A model generated the notes under the pieces. That model had not been told where the DNA came from. It made no database searches and saw only the letters and a program-made list of their open reading frames with translations. From an uncultured Elioraea sp. (GTDB lineage: Bacteria; Pseudomonadota; Alphaproteobacteria; Acetobacterales; Acetobacteraceae), in assembly GCA_937928775.1 (NCBI GenBank), contig CALFVI010000056.1:1-34749 (forward strand): 34,749 nt of DNA. Reading direction: 5' to 3'. The stretch's first letter is position 1. Each line of letters begins with the position of its first letter. Shown in pieces: positions 17,049 to 25,376 of the stretch. The position numbers and the translations under genes are program-made.

Positions 17049-18185
17049 TCATTCCGCTGCGCGCTTCACCTTCCAGCTGTCGGCGTAGTCGGGCAACTCG
17101 CAGGCGAATGCTGCATCGCCGATCTCCAGCGCGTCTCGCGTGTCAATCATTACGGCATACTCATCCGTACTCGGCTTCGGCTGGACGAAGGCGCGCTCCA
17201 AAGCCTTCGGATGCGGCCCGTGCGTGAAGCCGCAGGGATGAAGCGTCATCATCCCTGCCCGAATGTTGTCGCGTGAGAAGAAGTCGCCTGCGTGGTAGAA
17301 TAGCACCTCGTCGTAGTCGTCGTTGTTGTGGAAGAACGGTACCTTCAGTGCGCCCGGGTCGGTCTCGAATGGGCGGGGAGTGAAAGTGCAGATCACGAAA
17401 CGATTGGCGACAAAGGTGGTATGCGCCGAGGGCGGAAGGTGATAGCGGTGCGAAACGAGCGGACGGATCTGATCTACGTTGAGCTTCACCGGCGCGAGAT
17501 CACCATGCCATCCGACCGCATCCAGCGGGTTGAAGGGATAGGTGCAGACGGAGATCGCGTTGCGGCGCTTGATCACCACTCTGGTCGTGTTCTCGTGCTG
17601 CTGGGCACGGAAGGCGTCATCGATTGCTGGTGTCTCGAGTACTGCAGGATCGAAGATCGCGTGGTGGCCAAGCATGCCCTTGTCGGGGAGCATGTAGGTC
17701 GAGCCCGTCGCCTCGATCAGCAGGCAGGTGGTAGGTTCGGTGCACTCAAGGCGCCACATGGTGGAGCGCGGCAGCACGAGGTAGTCGCCCTCGCGGAATG
17801 TCATGTGGCCGTAGTCGCAGAACAGGTGGCCGGCGCCGCGATGGACGAAGATGAGTTCGTCGCCGTCGGCGTTCCGCGCGAGATGGTCCATAGTGGCCGG
17901 CGCGCGCCAGAAGCGCAGACGGATGTGCTGGTTGAAGAGCACGTCGGGCGCATCGAACGGTGAGGCGTGCTCAGCGTTGATGCGGTTGAGATCGAAGGCG
18001 CGCGGACGAAGCGGGCCCTCCCATGACGACCAGCCGGTCGGAGGATGGCGGTGGTACATGTGAGTGGCAGGGCCGAAGAATCCCTCTTTGCCCATCTCGC
18101 GCTCGAACGTGCCGGCCGGCAGGTCGGCATGCGCTTGCCGTGAAGTCTGCCCCTCGAGGCGCGGAAAGCGGATGTACTGCTTCAT
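17049..18185 (-). CDS. hmgA: Homogentisate 1,2-dioxygenase
   Basis: Cupin-type Fe(II) ring-cleavage enzyme that opens homogentisate to maleylacetoacetate. The 378-residue protein belongs to a shorter bacterial branch (the human enzyme is about 445). Probable iron ligands are H286 (FFHNN), E293 (DEVLFYHAGDF) and H322 (GFTHGPHP). N-terminal landmarks are MYHRHPPTGW and DELIFVHRGAGHLFCDYG. The frame is open to 18269, but ATG 18185 is chosen because GGGGAGGG lies just upstream (18193-18200). It is the first gene of the minus-strand operon and is divergent from the MarR regulator across 68 bases. A homogentisate-like substrate other than homogentisate itself cannot be excluded. Confidence 0.88.
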   Translation of the reverse strand: MKQYIRFPRLEGQTSRQAHADLPAGTFEREMGKEGFFGPATHMYHRHPPTGWSSWEGPLRPRAFDLNRINAEHASPFDAPDVLFNQHIRLRFWRAPATMDHLARNADGDELIFVHRGAGHLFCDYGHMTFREGDYLVLPRSTMWRLECTEPTTCLLIEATGSTYMLPDKGMLGHHAIFDPAVLETPAIDDAFRAQQHENTTRVVIKRRNAISVCTYPFNPLDAVGWHGDLAPVKLNVDQIRPLVSHRYHLPPSAHTTFVANRFVICTFTPRPFETDPGALKVPFFHNNDDYDEVLFYHAGDFFSRDNIRAGMMTLHPCGFTHGPHPKALERAFVQPKPSTDEYAVMIDTRDALEIGDAAFACELPDYADSWKVKRAAE

Positions 18186-18260
18186 TGCGGAACCCTCCCC
18201 AATATGCTGCAACCGGCTTGCAACCTGCGGCTCACTCGTGCTGATAGTTGCATATGAAAC
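18186..18260. promoter_or_regulatory. Divergent hmgA/marR control region with candidate MarR operator
   Basis: GTTGCATATGAAAC (18247-18260) is a 14-base palindrome with one mismatched pair and covers the marR start. Two more TTGCA boxes occur as a direct repeat on the minus strand (GGTTGCA twice, within 18210-18225). For marR, TTGCAA at 18218-18223 and CTGATA at 18241-18246 with a 17-base spacer form a plausible sigma-70 promoter. Its transcription start would fall at about 18253, next to the ATG, implying a leaderless mRNA. Binding by the adjacent MarR protein is inference. Confidence 0.55.
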
Positions 18261-18769
18261 CAAAGTCAAGCAACGCTACCGATGTTGCCGCTGAGGGGAG
18301 AGAGAAGGGCGCGGGTGGGTTTCGCCTCGAGGCATTCCTGCCCTATCTCCTGTCGCTGGCAGCGAACCGGGTGAGCCGGCTGGTTGCACGGCGCTACGAG
18401 GAGGCGTTCGGCATTAGCATTCCAGAATGGCGCTGTCTGGCGGTAATCGGTGCGGGCGAAGCGGTAAGCGCGAGTGGCATCGTCGAACGGACCGCGATGG
18501 ACAAGGTGAAGGTCAGCCGCGCGCTCGCGTCGCTCGAGGCGAAGGGACTGGTTCGGCGGGCACCGCACCCGACAGACGGCCGTCTTTCTCTCGTCTCGTT
18601 CACCCTGCGCGGACGTACGGTCTATGAGCGGATTGTTCCGCTGGCACTAGAGACGGAGAGCGAGATGCTCGCGGGGCTGTCGGCGGCCGAGGAACGAGCT
18701 CTGCGGGCTGGGCTCGCGCGTCTTCTGGCGCGGATCGAGGATTTAGAAGGCGTTGGCAACGGCAGCTAG
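18254..18769 (+). CDS. MarR-family transcriptional regulator
   Basis: A 171-residue winged-helix regulator. The core reads [20 protein letters not shown], then [20 protein letters not shown], then the recognition helix region [20 protein letters not shown] and the wing [12 protein letters not shown], which matches the D-x-R-x MarR wing signature. It probably represses the divergent hmgA operon and itself, with relief by a pathway intermediate. I choose ATG 18254 because the predicted transcription start is at this codon; TTG 18248 is the alternative and lacks a ribosome binding site. Its stop overlaps the stop of the convergent radC gene in a shared CTAG (18766-18769), which leaves no room for a terminator between the two genes. 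Confidence 0.88.
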   Translation: MKPKSSNATDVAAEGREKGAGGFRLEAFLPYLLSLAANRVSRLVARRYEEAFGISIPEWRCLAVIGAGEAVSASGIVERTAMDKVKVSRALASLEAKGLVRRAPHPTDGRLSLVSFTLRGRTVYERIVPLALETESEMLAGLSAAEERALRAGLARLLARIEDLEGVGNGS

Positions 18770-19626
18770 AGCAGGCCTTTCTGACGCAGGGAGGTCCAGC
18801 CTGCACGACCGACGATAACATGGTCATGCACGATTATGCCGAGCAGGCCCGCGGCATCGGCGATCTCGCGCGTCATTTCGATATCGGCACGTGATGGCGT
18901 CGGGTCACCGGATGGGTGGTTGTGCACCAGGATCAGGGCAGTGGCGTGCAGCTCGAGCGCCCGCCTCACTACCTCGCGCGGATAGACGGGGGTATGGTTC
19001 ACTGTGCCACGGCCCTGGACCTCGTCGGCAATCAGCTGGTTTTTCGGATCGAGGAACAGGACGCGGAACTGTTCGACAGGCTCGCGGGCGCATGCTGCAG
19101 TCAAGTAGTCAATCAACTGTGTCCAGTTGGAGAGAAGGGGCTTCTCCGCCGCCTGAGTGCGGGCGAGCCTCAGTGCAGCCGCGTGGACGAGCTTCAGTGC
19201 CGCCACGCTGTGCGGTCCAAGCCCGCGCGTCTCGAGGAGCACCTTGGTCGGCGCGGCCAAAACCTCGGCGAAGCTGCCGAAGCGGTTTATCAGCGCCTTG
19301 GCGAGGGGCTTGGTGTCGCCCTTCGGCATGGCGAAAAAGAGGAGCATCTCGAGGAGCTCGTAATCGGCGAGGGCCTCAGGGCCACGCGTGAGAAGTTTGT
19401 CGCGCAGCCGCGCGCGGTGCCCGTGCGGACCTGTAGAAGGGAAGGGAGCCTCGGCCGGTGCCCGCGGCGTAAAGGCCTCGGCCGCCGGCTTAGTGGAAGC
19501 GCCGGCTGCTGAGGGGGGCATGAGGACGGCAGGAGCTTCGGCAAAGCCACTTGGATACGGCAGAGCCGACTTGGGAGAGCTTTGCTCCGCCGCCTGCCTT
19601 CCGAATAGACGTCGGAGCAGTCGCAT
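18766..19626 (-). CDS. radC: RadC/JAB-domain protein (first copy)
   Basis: A 286-residue RadC-family protein. After a proline/alanine-rich, probably disordered stretch of about 65 residues come the helix-hairpin-helix part ([31 protein letters not shown]) and the JAB/MPN metal site with H235, H237 and D248 in [14 protein letters not shown]. The family was once linked to DNA repair; a nuclease or protease role has been suggested and the true function is unsettled. A GTG at 19677 would extend it by 17 residues, but a good promoter at 19653-19681 places the transcript start downstream of that codon, so I choose ATG 19626. A second radC lies directly upstream in the same direction. Confidence 0.9.
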   Translation of the reverse strand: MRLLRRLFGRQAAEQSSPKSALPYPSGFAEAPAVLMPPSAAGASTKPAAEAFTPRAPAEAPFPSTGPHGHRARLRDKLLTRGPEALADYELLEMLLFFAMPKGDTKPLAKALINRFGSFAEVLAAPTKVLLETRGLGPHSVAALKLVHAAALRLARTQAAEKPLLSNWTQLIDYLTAACAREPVEQFRVLFLDPKNQLIADEVQGRGTVNHTPVYPREVVRRALELHATALILVHNHPSGDPTPSRADIEMTREIADAAGLLGIIVHDHVIVGRAGWTSLRQKGLL

Positions 19627-19652
19627 CGCGCAGACCAATGAACTCTGAGTGA

Positions 19653-19681
19653 ATTGTAAAACCTTCCCCACAGACACGCAA
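19653..19681 (-). promoter_or_regulatory. Sigma-70 promoter of first radC
   Basis: On the minus strand TTGCGT (19681-19676) and TACAAT (19658-19653) are separated by 17 bases, close to the consensus. Initiation would be near 19645, between the two possible radC starts, and therefore favours ATG 19626. Confidence 0.55.
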
Positions 19682-19710
19682 CAGTTGAGGAGGCTGCCAG
19701 TGCCGGGCCG

Positions 19711-20460
19711 CTAGAGAAGCCCGAGTTGGCGAAAAGAGACGACGCAGCCGTTGCCCACAATCACGTGATCATGCAACGTGATGCCGAAGAAGGCAGCTGC
19801 CTCACGCATCTCACGAGTGAGCTCGATGTCGGCACGCGACGGCGTCGGGTCTCCCGAAGGATGATTGTGCACCAAGATCAGCCCTGTCGCCTGGAGTTCT
19901 AGCGCACGACGGACAATCTCGCGTGGGTAAAGCGGTGCATGGTTTACCGTGCCGCGGCCGTGCGCCTCGTCCGCTTTCAGCCGGTTCTTCGCGTCGAGAT
20001 AGAGGACGCGCGCGTGCTCGACCGGCTCGCGCGCTAGCGCGGCGTGAAGGTAATTGATCAGCTTGCCCCAGGCATCCAGCACCGGCGCGTCCCGCACTTC
20101 GGCCGAGGCGAGTTTGAGCGCTGCGGCGTGCGCGACTTTGAGCGCCACGACCACCGCTTCGCCCACCCCCGGCACCGTTCGGAGCGCCTCCGGAGGGGCG
20201 ACGAGCACGCCGGCAAAGGAGCCGAAGCGGGCGATCAGCGCCTTGGCGAGCGGCTTGGTGTCGAGGCGAGGGATGGCGAAGAGCAGCAGTTCGAGGAGCT
20301 CGTAGTCGGCGACTGCCTCCACCCCACCCTTGAGAAAGCGGGCGCGAAGACGAGCCCGATGGCCAAGATGCCCCGGCGGCGCCTCGCCGTCGGGGATGAC
20401 CGGCGCGCCGGCCTTAACGAACAACCCCTGCGCTTCTGACGATCCACGCTGCTTCGCCAC
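19711..20460 (-). CDS. radC: RadC/JAB-domain protein (second copy)
   Basis: A 249-residue RadC paralogue with the same order of parts as its neighbour but a shorter N-terminus. The helix-hairpin-helix segment ALRTVPGVGEAVVVALKVAH is closer to consensus than in the first copy, and the JAB metal residues are H198, H200 and D211 in [14 protein letters not shown]. The start is GTG 20460, preceded by GGAGGG; the frame is open to 20964, but the upstream part lies opposite DUF4387 and reads as low-complexity shadow. The two copies share long identical stretches yet differ clearly elsewhere, which suggests an old duplication and not a recent one. Both look intact. Confidence 0.9.
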   Translation of the reverse strand: MAKQRGSSEAQGLFVKAGAPVIPDGEAPPGHLGHRARLRARFLKGGVEAVADYELLELLLFAIPRLDTKPLAKALIARFGSFAGVLVAPPEALRTVPGVGEAVVVALKVAHAAALKLASAEVRDAPVLDAWGKLINYLHAALAREPVEHARVLYLDAKNRLKADEAHGRGTVNHAPLYPREIVRRALELQATGLILVHNHPSGDPTPSRADIELTREMREAAAFFGITLHDHVIVGNGCVVSFRQLGLL

Positions 20461-20542
20461 CGCATCCCTCCGCCCAGCGGCGAAACGATGCCGTGAGCTA
20501 GGGGAAGTCTGCAACCTCGGCGTGCGCCCCCTGACGCAGCCG

Positions 20543-20866
20543 TTAGGCCACTTCGATACCGAACAGCGGCGCGTACTGCTGCGAGCCGAACACGTCAGAC
20601 TCGCCTGGACTTCCGGACGGGCGACGCCTTCGGATGGTGAATTTGACCGCATTCGCAGGTTCAAAAACGACGAAATCGGTAATGCGGTCGAGGGGAATGC
20701 CGTACAGCGCGGCGACAGTCTTGGGGGAGAGCACACCTGAATCACGCACCTTCTCAAAGGCCGCGGGATCTTTGAAGATAATGTCGAACGTGATATGATC
20801 GACACCGGCGTTTTTGCTGCGGATGGTCGAGGCGAGGTCGCGCAGCGTGGTGCGGTTGCGCAGCAT
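20543..20866 (-). CDS. DUF4387 protein, AtuA partner
   Basis: A 107-residue protein of the DUF4387 type, almost always encoded directly after an AtuA-family gene and in some proteins fused to it. Recognisable parts are LRDLASTIRSKNAGVDHITF near the start, then FDIIFKDPAAFEKVRDSGVL, AALYGIPLDRITDFVVFEP and NAVKFTIRRRRPSGSPGESD. It has no signal peptide or membrane helix. It follows the atuA stop within two bases, so the two products are probably made together and may act as one enzyme. The reaction is not established to my knowledge. Confidence 0.8.
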   Translation of the reverse strand: MLRNRTTLRDLASTIRSKNAGVDHITFDIIFKDPAAFEKVRDSGVLSPKTVAALYGIPLDRITDFVVFEPANAVKFTIRRRRPSGSPGESDVFGSQQYAPLFGIEVA

Positions 20867-20867
20867 C

Positions 20868-22256
20868 TCAGGCAGCTCTCCTGGCGCGCCCGTCGACGAG
20901 GTGGAACTCCGTGCGGAATAGATCGCAGGCGTCGCGAACTGGTATCACATGGTTCAACGTCCACTCGTAACCGGGCTTGCCGACCAGGATCTCGTCCGCC
21001 ATCAAAGCGGCCGCCCCGGCCGTTCCCTTCACCTCTGGCAGGCGAGCGTAGAAGAGGTTTCGCGCCGCCAGCGCGCAGACCTCCTCAGCCTTCCCGGCAT
21101 CTCGGCAGACCGTCTCGACCACGATGCCAAGCTCGTGCGGATGGGCCGGCGGGGCGGCTTCGAGCTCGCCCATGACCCCGTTTCGCCCGAACAGATGGTA
21201 GTGCACCGCCCAACCGGCCTGGTCCGGCGCGCCGAAACGCTCGGAAAGCCGAGCCCTCGCCCAAGCGATCGCGGCATCAATGTTCTCGATCACGTAAGGG
21301 TCGCGGATGCCGACCACGGCGAGCCGCCGTTCGCCCACCTTGCCTGCACCCTCCAGCTTCACCATCGGTTGCGGGGCAGGAATGAAGGCGGCGCCTGAGG
21401 CGCGCGCCGTGCGCTCGTCCACTGCCTCGTAGCGGCAGTGGCGCATGTCGAGCGTGCCGGAGACGACGTGTTCGTAGAATGGGTTGCGCCGCTCATACAT
21501 CGCATGCCCGGCGAGCGAGGCGGGCGTGCACCGCTGCCCCGGATGCAACGCGGTGATACGGATATCGTCCTCGGCGATTTGACCGAGGATCGATTCTTTC
21601 CCCATAAAGGGTTCGCAGCAGAACGAGGCGCATTCCATCAGCTTGCCGGCGTAATAGGCGGTGGCGGGAGATAGCCCGGCGTTCAGCAGGGGCGCGGCGA
21701 ACAGGGCGCAGTCCGAAGCGCGCCCTGCAATGACTACCTCAGCGCCGTCGCGCAGCGCCGCTGCGATCGGCGCCGCATCCATCACGGCGACGATTCGATC
21801 CGTCCGCGCTAGCAACACCTCGTCCGCATCCGCCCGACCATCGAGGCCCTTGATAGGCGTGCCCGCAGCCAGCTGCCCAAGAAGGAACTCACGCGTCTGC
21901 TCCGACTTGATGGTGGCGAGACGGAAGGGGGCAAGACCGTGCTCGGCCGCGATGTCCCGAATCATCGCAGCGAACTGCTCGACGCCGCGATCGGTTCCCG
22001 TATCGGAGGCGGAGCCCACGATCATCGGCACACCGAGTCGGCGCGCGGCGAGCAGCATCGCCTCCAGGTCGTGCCTCTGCCACGCCGGCGGGGAGGCCTG
22101 CGAGTCGGCACCCAGGGGATAGGGCCCGATGTCGCAGGAGCCGGAGTCGGCGACGATAAAATCCGGCCCATGGTCACAGCCGGCGAGGAAAGAGGCTTTT
22201 TCGAATGGTGTGAAGCCGAGATGCCCTGTGGGGCAGAGGATGGTGACGGCGTCCAT
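20868..22256 (-). CDS. AtuA-family protein (acyclic terpene utilization / DUF1446)
   Basis: A 462-residue cytoplasmic protein of the AtuA family, named from acyclic terpene breakdown in Pseudomonas but found in many unrelated clusters. Family landmarks are FLAGCDHGPDFIVADSGSCD, VGSASDTGTDRGVEQFA, GAEVVIAGRASDCALFAAP and NPFYEHVVSGTLDMRHCRYE. The start at ATG 22256 is supported by GGAGGAG just upstream; an open frame to 22319 lacks such a site. A sigma-54 promoter at 22315-22330 precedes it, and DUF4387 follows at two bases. No other terpene gene (biotin carboxylase, citronellyl-CoA dehydrogenase) is nearby, so a terpene substrate is not supported. Confidence 0.82.
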   Translation of the reverse strand: MDAVTILCPTGHLGFTPFEKASFLAGCDHGPDFIVADSGSCDIGPYPLGADSQASPPAWQRHDLEAMLLAARRLGVPMIVGSASDTGTDRGVEQFAAMIRDIAAEHGLAPFRLATIKSEQTREFLLGQLAAGTPIKGLDGRADADEVLLARTDRIVAVMDAAPIAAALRDGAEVVIAGRASDCALFAAPLLNAGLSPATAYYAGKLMECASFCCEPFMGKESILGQIAEDDIRITALHPGQRCTPASLAGHAMYERRNPFYEHVVSGTLDMRHCRYEAVDERTARASGAAFIPAPQPMVKLEGAGKVGERRLAVVGIRDPYVIENIDAAIAWARARLSERFGAPDQAGWAVHYHLFGRNGVMGELEAAPPAHPHELGIVVETVCRDAGKAEEVCALAARNLFYARLPEVKGTAGAAALMADEILVGKPGYEWTLNHVIPVRDACDLFRTEFHLVDGRARRAA

Positions 22257-22314
22257 GTGTGCGGCTCCTCCGCGCGGCGACCGGGGCGGCCGCCGCGCAT
22301 ACGGACGACGTGCC

Positions 22315-22330
22315 TGCACGTGTCGTGCCA
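22315..22330 (-). promoter_or_regulatory. Sigma-54 promoter of atuA-DUF4387
   Basis: The minus strand reads TGGCACGACACGTGCA, against the consensus TGGCACG-N4-TTGCA: GG and GC are exactly ten bases apart and only one of the twelve defined positions differs. It lies between the stop of the activator gene (22335) and atuA (ATG 22256) and points at atuA. The same TGGCACG-N4-xTGC pattern occurs upstream of the transporter operon at 29982-29997. Confidence 0.7.
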
Positions 22331-22334
22331 GCGA

Positions 22335-23346
22335 TCAGTTTGCGGCCTGGGCAGTGGCGAGGCCGAGCTTCAGCATCTGGTGCCGAAGCGCATGGCGCGA
22401 GAGGCGCAACAGGCGTGCCGCCTGCCCGTGCCTTCCGCCCGTGCGCTTCAGCGCTTCCGCGATCAGCGCACGCTGGAAATCTTCCGTCGCGTCGTGGAAG
22501 CCGCGGCCAAGGGCGGCCGCAAGGCAATCGGCCGCCGGTGCCGCGGGCGGCGCGCGGCCATCAACCTCGCGCAGGATACGATCGGGCAGGTGCCGCACGA
22601 GCACGAAGTCCTCGCGCTCGAGGATGGCGATACGCTCAATGAGGTTTTCGAGTTCACGCACATTGCCGGGCCAGGAATATTGGCGGAAGATTTCAACCAC
22701 GCGCGGCTCCAGCCCCCTGATGGTGCGTCCGACACGGGCTCCGTGCTCGCGCAGGAATGTCTCGGCGAGCAACAGCACATCATCGCCGCGATCCCGCAGG
22801 GGCGGGATATTTACCGCCACCACCTGCAGACGCCAGTAAAGGTCGTCGCGGAAACGCCCGGCCTTGACTTCGGAAAGCAGGATTCGATTGGTCGAGGCGA
22901 TGAAGCGCACGTCGACGCGGGTCGACTTGACCGCCCCCAGGCGGCGGAACTCGTGCGTGTCGAGCAAGGTTAAAAGCTTGGCCTGCAGCTGCAGGTCCAT
23001 CTCGCGGATCTCGTCGAGGAAAAGCGTGCCGCCCTGCGCGGCCTCAATTAGCCCCGGTTTGGCGCCTTGCGCGCCGGTGAAGGCACCGCGTTCATGGCCG
23101 AACAGCTCGCTCTCCATGAGGGTCGCTGGGATCGCGGCGCAGTTGACGTCGACAAACGGTCGCGCTGCGCGCGCTGACAGACGGTGGATCATGCGCGCGA
23201 CCAGCCCCTTGCCGGTGCCGGTCTCGCCGTAGAGCAGCACCTGCCGCACCGGGCTCGCAGCGATGCGGGCAATAAGCGCGTAACGCTTTGATGCTCTCGT
23301 GTTCCCCGATCAGCTCCGCATAAGCCACCGGCGCCAGCCCCGCCAA
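22335..23346 (-). pseudogene. PspF-like sigma-54 activator, one frameshift
   Basis: AAA+ activator of sigma-54 RNA polymerase. Walker A is GETGTGKG, the sigma-54 contact loop GAFTGA is intact, Walker B is in LFLDEI, the sensor/arginine-finger region is [20 protein letters not shown], then [20 protein letters not shown]. The C-terminus carries a Fis-type helix-turn-helix ([20 protein letters not shown]). Only about 30 residues precede the AAA+ domain, so there is no sensory domain, as in PspF. They ([13 protein letters not shown]) are in a different frame from the rest ([15 protein letters not shown]), with one extra base near 23284-23290; TTG 23346 is the only visible start. Without a TTG start or frame correction, translation might begin at 23249 inside the ATPase domain. 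It lies 14 bases after the C45 gene. Confidence 0.75.
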
Positions 23347-23360
23347 CTCTGGCGCGAAGT

Positions 23361-24389
23361 CTACGCTAAGGCGTGCGTTTCACGCCATTCCCCGTCGAGC
23401 AGCCGGAAGCTGTGCCACGGTGCGGCACCGGGCGGGCCGAAGGCGATGCGGGCAGCCAGGGCGCGCGTATCCCAGATCGCGCCCGCAATCGTGGGCGCGG
23501 CGTCACTGGCGGGTCGGCAAAGCGGCTCGCCTGGCCCGCCATGGGCAAGGATGGCCTCGGCGGCGGCGCCGGCGGCGAGAAGATCGCGCAAAACTGAGAG
23601 GCGGGCTGCGGAATGCGCCACGGGGCAAAGGCGGTCGGCCGCCGCGGTGTAGTGGTTGGTGCGCGCGACCCACGCGCTTCGCTCGACATCCACGCGGCCG
23701 TGGCGGAGTTCCACCGCGGCCGCTGCCCCCGTTGCGTCGGCAAGAACGAGCGCCCCGCCGCCAGAGTGCGGCAGGGCAGCGATCGCGCCGAGTGCCTCCT
23801 CGACATTCGAACAGGTGGCAAGCAGCCGGTTCATCAGGAAGTAGCGCAGAACCCCCGGGCCGTGGTCAGCGGTCGGGATCTGCGTATCGGCAAGCGCAAG
23901 CCCGTCGCTGTTCATTCCCGACGACCATGCTCCCGGCGCGCCGAGCGAGCCGAGCGCCAGCACGGTCCGCCCCTGCCAGGTTGGATCGTACAGCACGAAC
24001 AGGCGCTGGAGGGGCGCGAGGTTAACGCACACGTCGCGGTTTTTCGCCACGACGCCCTCGCGGGCGAACGCGGTGCAGCCATCCGTAACGGCGTTAGCCG
24101 CGGCGAGATCGGCGAGAATGTTGGCGTGCAAGAAGGTGAACACCTCGTCAGCGGCGAGCCCAAACCCCTCGGCGATGCCGGCAATCTCGGCCAGCGCCTC
24201 GGGCGCGAGCCTCGCGGTCGCGTCGCGCTGGGCGGCCAGGAAGGCGCGCGCAGCTGGCGTCGCAGTCGGCGCGGCCGCGAGACGATCGCGGATCGCCGCG
24301 CGCACGAAGGCCGCCATCTCCGGGCAAGCGCGGGCCTGCGCCAGACCGCGCGCGTAAGGATCGCCTACCAGAACGATCAGTTGGCTCAC
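23361..24389 (-). CDS. C45-family autoproteolytic acyltransferase/hydrolase
   Basis: A 342-residue Ntn-type hydrolase of peptidase family C45 (acyl-CoA:6-aminopenicillanic acid acyltransferase-like). The precursor is expected to cleave itself before Cys105 in VTDGCTAFA, which becomes the N-terminal nucleophile. Flanking landmarks are EIAGIAEGFGLAADEVFTFL before it, and VVAKNRDVCVN and APGAWSSGMNSDGLALAD after it. Such enzymes act on amide bonds of acylated amino compounds and small peptides. The start is GTG 24389, overlapping the stop of the second ATPase gene (24386). It lies within the transporter operon, so it probably processes the imported compound in the cytoplasm; no signal peptide is visible. 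Confidence 0.85.
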   Translation of the reverse strand: MSQLIVLVGDPYARGLAQARACPEMAAFVRAAIRDRLAAAPTATPAARAFLAAQRDATARLAPEALAEIAGIAEGFGLAADEVFTFLHANILADLAAANAVTDGCTAFAREGVVAKNRDVCVNLAPLQRLFVLYDPTWQGRTVLALGSLGAPGAWSSGMNSDGLALADTQIPTADHGPGVLRYFLMNRLLATCSNVEEALGAIAALPHSGGGALVLADATGAAAAVELRHGRVDVERSAWVARTNHYTAAADRLCPVAHSAARLSVLRDLLAAGAAAEAILAHGGPGEPLCRPASDAAPTIAGAIWDTRALAARIAFGPPGAAPWHSFRLLDGEWRETHALA

Positions 24390-25376
24390 GCGACCCCGCC
24401 GTTGAGCAGATGACAGGCTGCGCGATGCCCCTCCTCCAGCAGCGTCGGGCGCGGCACCTCGCGCGCGCAGCGCGGGCCCGCCTCGGGACAGCGCGGGTGG
24501 AACGGACAGCCGGGTGGCGGGTTCAGCGGCGAGGGCAGATCTCCGCCGATATGGCGCATGCGCGCGGCCCTTGGCTGGTCGAGCCTGGGTACGGCGGCAA
24601 GCAGAGCGCGCGTGTACGGATGGGCGGAACGCCAGATGATCGCGTCGCGCGGGCCCTCCTCGACGATGCGCCCGAGATACATCACCGCGATGCGGTGCGC
24701 GAGATGCGCCACTACGGCGAGGTCGTGGCTGATGAAAAGCATGGGTCAGGCCCATCTCCGCCCGCAACGCACGCAAAAGCGACAGCACCTGCGCCTGCAC
24801 CGAGACGTCGAGGGCGGAGACTGGCTCGTCGCAGACGACGAAATCGGGGCGGAGGATCAGCGCGCGGGCAATGCCGATGCGCTGTCTCTGGCCGCCCGAG
24901 AACTGGTGCGGGTAGCGATCGAGATGGGCGCGCGCGAGCCCCACGCGATCAAGCATCGCGAGAATGCGCGCCTCGACTTCGGGCCCCTTGAGCCCGGCAT
25001 GCAACGCAAGCGGCAGGGCGAGAATCTCGCGCACGGTGCGCCGGGGGTTGAGCGAGGAATAAGGGTCCTGAAAGATAATCTGCATCCGCGCCCTGAGCGG
25101 GCGCAGCGCTCGTTCGGGGGCGTGCGTAATGTCGACGCCGTCGAACCGAATCGAGCCGGCGGACGGCTCGTGCAGGCGGAGCAGAAGCCGTCCGAGAGTC
25201 GACTTGCCGCAGCCCGACTCACCGATCAGGCCAAGCGTCTCGCCGCGCAGTACCGCAAGATCCACCTCGGCGACCGCGCGCAGGGCGGGAGCGGGACGGC
25301 GTGCCAGGCGCTGGCCGATGCTGCGATGAAGCTCATAGGACTTCGCGAGCCCCACCGCCTCGATCAACGCGCTCAC
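24386..25376 (-). pseudogene. Oligopeptide-type ABC ATPase (DppF/OppF-like), frameshifted
   Basis: Second ATPase of the importer. Walker [10 protein letters not shown] is at residues 52-60 and the family sequence [16 protein letters not shown] follows; the signature QFSGGQRQRIGIARAL and Walker B DFVVCDEPVSALD are intact. After AEMGLT the frame changes: the H-loop and C-terminus (MLFISHDLAVVAHLAHRIAV, then the Cys-rich CPFHPRCPEAGPRC region) are read one frame over. One extra base in the GGG at 24743-24745 explains this (length 991 bases, one more than a multiple of three). Without it a normal protein of 329 residues results. As read, the first frame runs on into the C45 gene. A sequencing error is possible. 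Confidence 0.82.

Noticed and set aside
20868-22256. Terpene degradation cluster around the AtuA-family gene
   Set aside because: No other gene of the citronellol/geraniol route is present in the window.
23361-25376. A natural fusion of ABC ATPase and C45 hydrolase (671-codon frame)
   Set aside because: The frame is joined only because of the frameshift in the ATPase gene. The true ATPase C-terminus is intact in another frame and the C45 gene has its own GTG start overlapping the ATPase stop.
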